10,489 nucleotides of DNA, from assembly GCA_050699815.1 (NCBI GenBank), contig JBOHFT010000164.1, positions 1 to 10,489 on the forward strand, in the 5' to 3' direction. The DNA is from GCA-003244245 sp050699815 (GTDB taxonomy: Bacteria; Actinomycetota; Actinomycetes; Mycobacteriales; Pseudonocardiaceae). A program made the position numbers and the translations under genes. Positions within the stretch are counted from its first letter, which is position 1. Each line of letters starts with the position of its first letter. The notes under the pieces were generated by a model, which was not told where the DNA came from, searched no databases, and saw only the letters and a program-made list of their open reading frames with translations. Shown in pieces: positions 1 to 4,828 of this stretch.

Positions 1-46
1 CCCCCCCCCACTCACGGGGGGCGCCGTTCTCGCCCTGGCGGCTGGG
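1..46. other. Short non-coding edge with weak GC hairpin
   Basis: This stretch lies just downstream of the minus-strand gene that ends at 47. A run of C at 4-9 can pair with the run of G at 16-21 around a six-base loop. That could be part of a terminator for the two-gene unit to the right. There is no T-run on the minus-strand exit side within the window and the flanking sequence is cut off, so the assignment is weak. Confidence 0.2.
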
Positions 47-679
47 CTAGCTACGGCTGGCCGAGGGGTGCCGGACAGTCGAGGTGTAGTGGCCCTGCCG
101 AGCCAGCGGTATAGGCGGGTGGAGGGGAACGAGCAGGGCGAGGTCGATGCGCCCCTTTCCCGATAGCTCCAACGGTGTTCCGTCCAGGGTGAGTGTCGCG
201 GTGATCACGCACTCCCCTCCCCGCAGCGCCACCAGGTCACCCTGCCGTAGCACCGCTGCGACTCCGGTGAGGTCGAACACCACCTTCAACTCGAAAACGA
301 AGGTGTGGACCTTGACGCCATCGACGGTCAGGTCGACGGACGGATGGTGTGTCGAGACGACGCGGTGCGTTGCCAGGACCACGATCTCCTCGCTGCCCGG
401 GCTGGCAAGCGTGCGCTCTGCCGCTTTGGCCAGCTCGGTGTACTTGCGCCAGCCGGACAACAGGATGTCCCCGAGGTCGAGGTCAAGGAGTCTGTCGACG
501 ACGGTGGCGACTTCGCGGTTGACGGCCTCCAGAGCCGAGCCGGACAGGCCGCGGAGGCCCTGGATCGCGGAGTGGGCCACACCGTGTTCGCTGAGCGAGC
601 GGGCGAGGACCTCCACAGTGTCGGCGCCGAGCAGAAACACCCGCGCCGACAACGGTTCAGAGACGTCGGCTGAATTCAC
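47..679 (-). CDS. Conserved-looking actinobacterial protein of unknown function, 210 aa
   Basis: I do not recognise a named domain. The protein has no signal peptide or membrane segment and is probably cytoplasmic. The N-terminal half (about residues 10-95) is rich in Ala/Leu/Glu and looks helical. It ends in a striking segment near residues 70-85 (DILLSGWRKYTELAKAA). The C-terminal half (about 100-185) is mostly alternating Val/Thr/Leu strands with repeated 'LxVDGVxV' and 'LxLDGTPL' patterns, suggesting a beta-sandwich. The GTG start at 679-677 overlaps the TGA of the upstream PASTA gene (GTGA). A GAGGT Shine-Dalgarno sits at 690-686, six bases before the start, so the two genes are very likely translationally coupled and their products probably act together. 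I infer it may bind the cytoplasmic tail of the membrane partner, but nothing in the sequence proves that. Confidence 0.8.
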   Translation of the reverse strand: MNSADVSEPLSARVFLLGADTVEVLARSLSEHGVAHSAIQGLRGLSGSALEAVNREVATVVDRLLDLDLGDILLSGWRKYTELAKAAERTLASPGSEEIVVLATHRVVSTHHPSVDLTVDGVKVHTFVFELKVVFDLTGVAAVLRQGDLVALRGGECVITATLTLDGTPLELSGKGRIDLALLVPLHPPIPLARQGHYTSTVRHPSASRS

Positions 680-2091
680 CGGCGCACCTCTTCAAGAATC
701 TGAATGCCGCTATCGGCGTGTGGCTCAAGACGCACGACGCATGACGGCGGCGAATGGTCTGTTCGTGACTCCATGATTTCGACACCAACGCCGGGAGCGG
801 CTCCGGCAACAGCCTCGACATGCGCGTGCACCCACTTCGGCCCCTTCCGGTTCTGAACGGCACGCAAGACCAGTAGCACGACTAATAACCCGACAGTCAG
901 CAGGATTAGCGCGGTGAAAACTGGCCACAACCACGGAAGCGGGTTGAAGAATGTCGCGGGAACCGCAGGCGGCACCACAGGGGGCACCGGCGGCACCACC
1001 ACCGGGGCCACCCGGGGTTCCACGGGAGGTTCAGGAAGCTTTGTCGGAGCCACCGGAGGCGCCACGGGCGGCACCGGTGGCACCACCGGGGCCATCCGAG
1101 GTTCCACGGGAGGTTCAGGAAGCTTTGCGGGGAGCTCAGGAAGCTGCCTCGGGGGATGCCACGGTGGGGGACCGCCACCGCTCCCCGGGCCTGGGCACGG
1201 TCTGCCCTTGTTGTCAAATCGCGCCTGACCCTTCGGCGGGCACTTGCTGGATATGTCACCGCCCCTCGTGCCACCCACGGGCGGGCACGGTCTGCCCTGA
1301 GCGTCAGTCCGCGTGGGAGCCCCATAATGAGACGCCTTGCAGTCCTCCTGAGGAGGCACCACCTGAGGAGGCACCACCTGAGGAGGCACCACCTGAGGAG
1401 GCACCACGCGGTCCTTGGTAGGCGCCACGCGAGGGGAAGGCGGCATGCGGTTCCCGTCGCGCTCTCTGCGATCCCCATAAGGCCCGCGGTCGCCGCGACC
1501 CCCGTAGCGATCCCCACGATCCCCATGATCCCCATAAGACCCGCCGCCGCGATCCCCACGGCGCTCCCCGCGGTCCCCACCAGGCCCCCCGGGATCCCTA
1601 TCAGGTTGTCTGGTGATCACACCCGCCTCGGAAACGATCATGGTGACCGTGCTGGCCGGACGAACCAGGGCTCTGGCAGCCTGCGCCTGACTCTCCACCC
1701 GCCGATCGCCTGCCGGATCGTTGCCGGGAACGAGTCCGGCAGGCGCCAGCGCCAGCCGCACCTCGTCCACAGCCCGGCTGACGAGGTTGGGCACGGTGCC
1801 GAGAATGGGTGGCGCGGTTGCCCTGTCCACATCAACGGCGCCGACATCGACGGCAAAGCCGGGCGGTGTCTTTCTTCCCGCGACCTGGCCCTGGCTCTGA
1901 GCGCCCGTGCCCAAGACCGTGCCGAGCCTCAGGTCCGTGTCTGGCACCTTGGCGTTGGGCCGGGCAGCAGGGCGGGCTGCAGGCTCGATCCAGCCGACGC
2001 TTGCCATACCCACGGCGGCCGCAAGCAGTGCGCACACGCTTACCACCGCTATCGCGAACGCAAAGCGGACAAACCAACTGATAGAAGACAT
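676..2091 (-). CDS. PASTA-domain, Pro-rich repeat membrane protein with two TM segments
   Basis: Numbering is from the ATG at 2091-2089 (471 aa), chosen because AGGGGG lies four bases upstream (2101-2096). An in-frame ATG at 2142 would add 17 residues but has no visible ribosome site. In order: a membrane anchor at about residues 6-31; one PASTA-like domain at about 94-154 (starting VPNLVSRAVDEVRLAL, ending VRPASTVTMIV); an Asp/Arg/Gly-rich tract at about 163-213; four tandem VVPPQ units at 229-248; a four-Cys segment with two D-x-x-G-R-P-C-P motifs (Cys 251, 269, 284, 299); a Pro-rich region with KLPEPPVEPR at 323-332 and 351-360; a second membrane helix at about 387-411; and a 60-residue hydrophilic tail. 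PASTA domains are known to bind cell-wall muropeptides or beta-lactams in Ser/Thr kinases and PBPs. Here there is no kinase or transpeptidase domain. The likely topology places the long middle part outside the cell and both ends inside, which suggests a wall-facing sensor or tether. The function is inferred. Confidence 0.75.
   Translation of the reverse strand: MSSISWFVRFAFAIAVVSVCALLAAAVGMASVGWIEPAARPAARPNAKVPDTDLRLGTVLGTGAQSQGQVAGRKTPPGFAVDVGAVDVDRATAPPILGTVPNLVSRAVDEVRLALAPAGLVPGNDPAGDRRVESQAQAARALVRPASTVTMIVSEAGVITRQPDRDPGGPGGDRGERRGDRGGGSYGDHGDRGDRYGGRGDRGPYGDRRERDGNRMPPSPRVAPTKDRVVPPQVVPPQVVPPQVVPPQEDCKASHYGAPTRTDAQGRPCPPVGGTRGGDISSKCPPKGQARFDNKGRPCPGPGSGGGPPPWHPPRQLPELPAKLPEPPVEPRMAPVVPPVPPVAPPVAPTKLPEPPVEPRVAPVVVPPVPPVVPPAVPATFFNPLPWLWPVFTALILLTVGLLVVLLVLRAVQNRKGPKWVHAHVEAVAGAAPGVGVEIMESRTDHSPPSCVVRLEPHADSGIQILEEVRR
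984..1127. repeat. Imperfect direct repeat encoding the KLPEPPVEPR units
   Basis: Copy one is 984-1043 (60 bp) and copy two is 1071-1127 (57 bp). They share the core ggttccacgggaggttcagg and differ by a three-base indel and a few substitutions. The indel keeps the frame (VVVPP against VVPP). The repeat lies in the extracellular Pro-rich stalk of the PASTA protein and looks like an in-frame duplication. Confidence 0.75.
1347..1406. repeat. 15-bp tandem repeat, four copies (VVPPQ)
   Basis: The unit cctgaggaggcacca occurs head to tail at 1347-1361, 1362-1376, 1377-1391 and 1392-1406, with identical or nearly identical copies. On the minus strand each unit encodes one VVPPQ pentapeptide. The 15-bp period keeps the frame, so changes in copy number would alter stalk length without breaking the gene. 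Confidence 0.9.
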
Positions 2092-2341
2092 AGTGCCCCC
2101 TGCGTGCAACCAAACTGTGCGCATTAAGCGTGCGCTTCGCATGGCGAGACGTCAACCATTAAGGTGAAATTTGGTAATGAAGTGGATACCTTCGGTGACG
2201 TTGCGTGTGCAACGCTCAGCCAGTGTGTGAGCCGTCCGGCCGCTCTGCACTTTCGCGTCGAGCCGTAGCGTTGCCCCATGCCGCCACCTCGCGCGCCCCG
2301 TCTGACATGATCTTTCTGACCCGGAGGCTCGCGTAATCAGG
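2092..2341. other. Intergenic region between the PASTA gene and the deaminase remnant
   Basis: No convincing gene is visible here. The part at about 2155-2190 is clearly richer in A/T than its surroundings, which suits a promoter for the leftward PASTA gene. A weak minus-strand candidate is TTGCAC (2212-2207), an 18-base spacer and TATCCA (2188-2183), which would leave a leader of roughly 85 bases. A small hairpin (cgttgc, gtgt loop, gcaacg) lies at 2199-2214 and overlaps the candidate -35. The stretch at 2215-2341 may hold more decayed sequence ahead of the deaminase fragment, but I cannot identify it. Confidence 0.35.
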
Positions 2342-2501
2342 GGGTTGATGTTCGGCATCGGCCTCAACAGCGAGTACCGGGTCGCGTACGGACTCGGCCG
2401 ACCTCGTCAACCTCGCCCGAAACGGTGTCCGTGCTTCGTTCACGGATACCGATGGCAAGACCGAATTGCTCGCTGACATCAATGAGGTCTGCACGGGGTG
2501 A
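2342..2501 (+). pseudogene. C-terminal remnant of an adenosine deaminase, frameshifted
   Basis: Two short stretches in neighbouring frames match the end of the adenosine deaminase family. The first, about 2348-2393, reads MFGIGLNSEYRVAYGLG, like the conserved MFG-T-x-L-N-x-E-Y segment. The second, about 2397-2501, reads ADLVNLARNGVRASF and then a typical acidic tail ending KTELLADINEVCTG. Adding one base near 2394-2397 joins them. The metal-binding and catalytic parts of the roughly 340-residue enzyme are absent upstream, so this cannot be active. Its TGA (2499-2501) overlaps the GTG of the glycosyltransferase (GTGA), showing that the two genes once formed a coupled pair. I assign the family from remembered motifs, not from a search. 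Confidence 0.6.
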
Positions 2502-3889
2502 CCGTGCTGGGGAGGCAGCCCACCGCCCAGCCACGGCTGGCTCGCTCGGCGGTCGCTGGCGTGACCGGCGCGGTGCTGGTGGCGCTGTCCGGGGACTACG
2601 GCTATCACCGCGACGAGCTGTACTTCCTCGCCGCCGGTGCGCATCCGGCCTGGGGCTACCCGGACCAGCCGCCGCTCACCCCGTTGATCGCCTGGGCGAC
2701 CACCAGCCTGCTCGGAGACTCGCTGGTCGCCCTGCGGCTGCCCGCGGCGCTCGCCACCGCGGCGGTGGTGCTGCTGACGGCGCTGATCGCCAGGGAGTTC
2801 GGCGCCCGGCCCGGTGCGCAGGTGCTCGCCGCCGGCGGCACCGCCGTGTCGGCGTTCGTGATCGCGGTCGGTCACCTGCTGTCCACCGCGACGTTTGACC
2901 TACTGGCCTGGACCGCGCTGTCCTGGCTGCTTACCCGGGCATTGCGCGACGGTGGCCCGGTCTGGCTGGTGGCCGGCCTCGGCCTGGAAAACAAGACGCT
3001 GCTGGCGTTTTACCTCGCCGCACTCGCGGTGGGGCTGCTGGTGGTAAGTCCACGAGCAGCGCTGCGCAGCCCGTGGCTGTGTGTGGGGGTGGTGGCACTG
3101 GCCCTGTGGGCGCCGAACCTGTGGTGGCAGGCCACCCACGGCTGGCCGCTCAGGGAACTTTCCACCTCGATCGCGGCGGGCGGTTCAGCGAGCAGTGCGC
3201 CGCGCTGGCTTTTCCTGCCCTTCCAGCTGGTGCTGGTGAGTCTGGTGCTGGTGGCGGTCTGGGTCATCGGGCTCTGGCGGCTGCTGCGCGACCCCGCGTT
3301 GCGCATGTTCCGGCTTTTCGGGATCGCCTACTTCCTGCTTGCCGCCTTGTTTCTGGTGACCGGTGGCAAGCCCTACTACCTGGCGTGCCTGTACCCGGTG
3401 CTGCTCGCGGCCGGCGCCCAGCCGGTGCTGGACTGGGCCCGACGTGGCGCGGTCACCCTGCGCAGCGGCCTGGTCGCGGCCGCGCTGGCCGTCTCGGCGG
3501 CAGTCTCAGTGGAGCTGGTCGCCACCGTCGCGGGTGTCCACCGCGACCTGCCCCCGGGCGAGCGCGGCCAAGCGGTCATCCTCGCCGAGAACCACGGCGA
3601 GGCAGGGGCACTTCAGCAGGCGCGATCGCGGCTCGGCCTGCCACCGGTGTTCAGCGGTCACAACGGGTTCGGCGAGTGGGGCCCGCCGCCCGACGGCGCA
3701 ACGCCGACCATCGCGGTCGGCCTGGACCGGGTGGCGCTGGATGAGCTGTTCGCCAGCGTGACCCCGGTGGCCCGGATCGACAACGGTCTCGGCCTGGATA
3801 CCGAGGAGCAGGGCCGCACCGTGTGGGTCTGCCGCGAGCAGCGCAGGCCATGGTCACAGGTATGGTCGCAGATCTGCCACATCGGATGA
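2498..3889 (+). CDS. Family 39-type (PMT/ArnT-like) integral membrane glycosyltransferase
   Basis: A 463-residue, very hydrophobic protein with many predicted membrane helices. After the first helix comes the loop YGYHRDELYFLAAG (about residues 34-47) and then HPAWGYPDQPPLTPLIA. This is the hallmark of bacterial GT39/PMT-like enzymes, whose acidic pair in this loop (Asp39-Glu40) is expected to be catalytic. Such enzymes move a sugar from a polyprenyl-phosphate donor onto a lipid or protein acceptor on the outer face of the membrane. The donor and acceptor cannot be read here. The C-terminal part (about 360-450) is soluble and includes VILAENHGEAGAL and FSGHNGFGEWGPP, usual for this subgroup. 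GTG at 2498 has GAGG ten bases upstream; GTG at 2504 is an alternative. The start overlaps the stop of a broken deaminase, so the original promoter and coupling may be lost. It ends six bases from a convergent ORF. Confidence 0.85.
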   Translation: MTVLGRQPTAQPRLARSAVAGVTGAVLVALSGDYGYHRDELYFLAAGAHPAWGYPDQPPLTPLIAWATTSLLGDSLVALRLPAALATAAVVLLTALIAREFGARPGAQVLAAGGTAVSAFVIAVGHLLSTATFDLLAWTALSWLLTRALRDGGPVWLVAGLGLENKTLLAFYLAALAVGLLVVSPRAALRSPWLCVGVVALALWAPNLWWQATHGWPLRELSTSIAAGGSASSAPRWLFLPFQLVLVSLVLVAVWVIGLWRLLRDPALRMFRLFGIAYFLLAALFLVTGGKPYYLACLYPVLLAAGAQPVLDWARRGAVTLRSGLVAAALAVSAAVSVELVATVAGVHRDLPPGERGQAVILAENHGEAGALQQARSRLGLPPVFSGHNGFGEWGPPPDGATPTIAVGLDRVALDELFASVTPVARIDNGLGLDTEEQGRTVWVCREQRRPWSQVWSQICHIG

Positions 3890-3895
3890 GACTTA

Positions 3896-4204
3896 CTAGC
3901 CGTATGGGTAGTAGCCCTCCGGGCGTCGCTGTGCCTCGGCGATCAGCAGGGAACCGGGAACATGCTTGACGCCGGTCTCGGTGACCCACTCGTCCGGCCG
4001 GATCGACTTCGGGAGGGCACGCCACCGGGCCCGAAGCTCGGGGCGGTCCTCGGCTTCCGCGTCGCGGCGGTGCCCGGCCCCAGGGCGCAGACCTGCCGGT
4101 GCTGGTTTCGGGGATTCGATGACCACCGAGACGCTGACCGTCGCCGAGGCACGCACCCGGCGCGACGTGAACAGCGCGCCGCACCTCATCCAGAACTCCG
4201 CCAC
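3896..4204 (-). CDS. Small hypothetical protein, possibly a C-terminal remnant
   Basis: I do not recognise this protein. The last 50 residues look genuinely coding: mixed composition, Trp and Tyr residues, G/C third positions and a clear ending (WRALPKSIRPDEWVTETG... to EGYYPYG, stop at 3898-3896). The first 30-50 residues are doubtful. They run antisense to a better-looking plus-strand gene start at 4119 in the same codon register, so high G/C at third positions is shared by both strands and cannot decide between them. The GTG at 4204 has no good ribosome site; GTG at 4126 is an alternative. The real gene may have begun further right and been truncated. It converges on the glycosyltransferase, with six bases between the two stops. 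Confidence 0.4.
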   Translation of the reverse strand: MAEFWMRCGALFTSRRVRASATVSVSVVIESPKPAPAGLRPGAGHRRDAEAEDRPELRARWRALPKSIRPDEWVTETGVKHVPGSLLIAEAQRRPEGYYPYG

Positions 4205-4392
4205 CCCCCGAGTATGCGGCCAGGGTGGTCCTCGACACCAGAGTGCCTGACGCCCACAGTGCGCTGGACTTCTCCGAGCTGGCCTTCGGCGATTCGGTGC
4301 TCATGCTGACCGACGAGTTCACCGAGATCGGCCTGCTGTACCTGCGGGTGCCCGACCGGACGCAGTGGATGCCACCATGCGCGACGCGCGAC
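4119..4392 (+). pseudogene. Frameshifted, truncated gene of unknown function
   Basis: ATG at 4119, with GGGGA four bases upstream, opens MTTETLTVAEARTRRDV and stays coding-like to the run of six C at 4204-4209. Coding character then continues in the next frame as EYAARVVLDTRVPD, followed by ALDFSELAFGDSV, LTDEFTEIGLLYLRVP and DRTQW to about 4376. If the run held five C, both halves would join smoothly as NSATPEYAARV. Third positions are almost all G or C on both sides, which supports a single ancestral reading frame. After about 4380 the frame runs into the palindromes at 4393 and loses coding character, so the 3' end is also missing. The function is unknown. A sequencing error in the C-run is the main alternative to a true frameshift. 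Confidence 0.5.
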
Positions 4393-4458
4393 TACTGCGT
4401 TCTGGATGCAGAACGCAGTAAAATGGACTTGATTCAGTGCGTTCTGCATCCAGAACGC
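4393..4458. repeat. Pair of inverted near-palindromes (REPIN-like element or double operator)
   Basis: The left palindrome, 4393-4420, has two perfect 12-base arms (tactgcgttctg / cagaacgcagta) around the loop gatg. The right one, 4439-4458, has 8-base arms (gcgttctg / cagaacgc) around catc. The inner 20 bases of the right copy (gcgttctgcatccagaacgc) are the exact reverse complement of the left copy (4397-4416). The centres are 42 bp apart, close to four helical turns. The 18 bases between 4420 and 4439 include TAAAAT and TTGATT. Two readings fit: paired binding sites for a dimeric repressor, or two REP-type palindromes in inverted orientation as in REPIN elements. Coding remnants stop on both sides of it. 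Confidence 0.7.
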
Positions 4459-4462
4459 GTCA

Positions 4463-4745
4463 CAGGAGCTCGGCGAGCATCAGAGCGCGTCGCTGTGGGT
4501 GAAGCTCTCCGGCCCGGCGTGCTCCACCGTCAAGGTCGACTACGCTACGGCGAACGGCTCGGCGAAGGTCGGCAGCGATTACGTGGCCAAGAGCGGGACG
4601 CTCACCTCCCCGCCCGGAACTACCATGCAGCCAATCGTGGTCAACGTGATCGACGACGATGAGCACGAGCCGAACGAGACCTTCAACGTGTGGCTGAGCA
4701 ACCCGGTCGCCGCCAGCATCTCCGACGCGCTGGGCAAGGTGACCT
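4463..4745 (+). pseudogene. Calx-beta domain fragment, truncated at both ends
   Basis: The frame containing the GTG at 4499 reads, from about 4463, QELGEHQSASLWVKLSGP, then VKVDYATANGSAKVGSDYVA, SGTL, VNVIDDDEHEPNETFNVWLS and NPVAASISDALGKV. This is the classic Calx-beta pattern (V-x-Y-A-T-A-N-G-T-A, G-S-D-Y, EPNETF, LSNP), found as repeats in secreted or surface adhesion proteins that bind calcium. Known members carry a signal peptide and several copies in tandem. Here there is less than one full copy, no signal peptide, and the usual closing I-x-D-D is replaced by unrelated residues after GKVT. An in-frame TGA at 4430-4432 precedes it. It is very likely debris from a larger surface-protein gene. 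Confidence 0.65.
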
Positions 4746-4748
4746 CTC

Positions 4749-4762
4749 CGGGCTCGAGCCCG
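4749..4762. repeat. Perfect 14-bp palindrome
   Basis: The sequence cgggctcgagcccg equals its own reverse complement. It sits between the end of the Calx-beta homology and the long hairpin at 4777-4812. It may be part of a transcription stop or simply chance in GC-rich DNA. Confidence 0.4.
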
Positions 4763-4776
4763 TCGGCTGATGGTCG

Positions 4777-4812
4777 GTCCGGCACCGGGGAGTGGGCTTC
4801 CCGGTGCCGGAC
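4777..4812. terminator. Strong GC hairpin, probable terminator of the NRPS gene
   Basis: Thirteen bases at 4777-4789 (gtccggcaccggg) pair perfectly with 4800-4812 (cccggtgccggac) around a ten-base loop. One wobble and one A-T pair could extend the stem into the loop. The hairpin begins 16 bases after the stop codon of the leftward NRPS gene, the expected place for its terminator. There is no T-run on either side, which is common among actinobacterial terminators. The hairpin could also act on the plus strand. Confidence 0.6.
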
Positions 4813-4828
4813 ACCAGAGTTTCGGAGG

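Noticed and set aside
147..776. Plus-strand ORFs opposite the 210-aa gene
   Set aside because: Arg/Ser/Thr-rich shadow composition. The minus strand has the coupled GTGA start with a good ribosome site.
1347..1406. Possible CRISPR array
   Set aside because: The units are 15 bp and contiguous with no spacers, and they encode a simple peptide repeat.
1156..2127. Plus-strand ORF of 323 codons opposite the PASTA gene, with a Gly/Thr-rich ORF at 914-1228
   Set aside because: Composition mirrors the minus-strand repeats; no domain, no ribosome site, and the opposite strand has a clear membrane anchor, PASTA motif and coupled partner.
2199..2214. Hairpin as terminator or operator
   Set aside because: Stem only six base pairs with no T-run and no gene ending nearby; kept only as a note in the intergenic entry.
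2216..2875. Minus-strand ORF of 219 codons opposite the glycosyltransferase start
   Set aside because: Gly/Arg/His-rich antisense shadow; the plus strand carries recognisable family motifs.
4393..4458. Terminal inverted repeats of an insertion sequence
   Set aside because: Only 18 bases lie between the palindromes, no transposase or target duplication is visible, and each arm is itself a palindrome.
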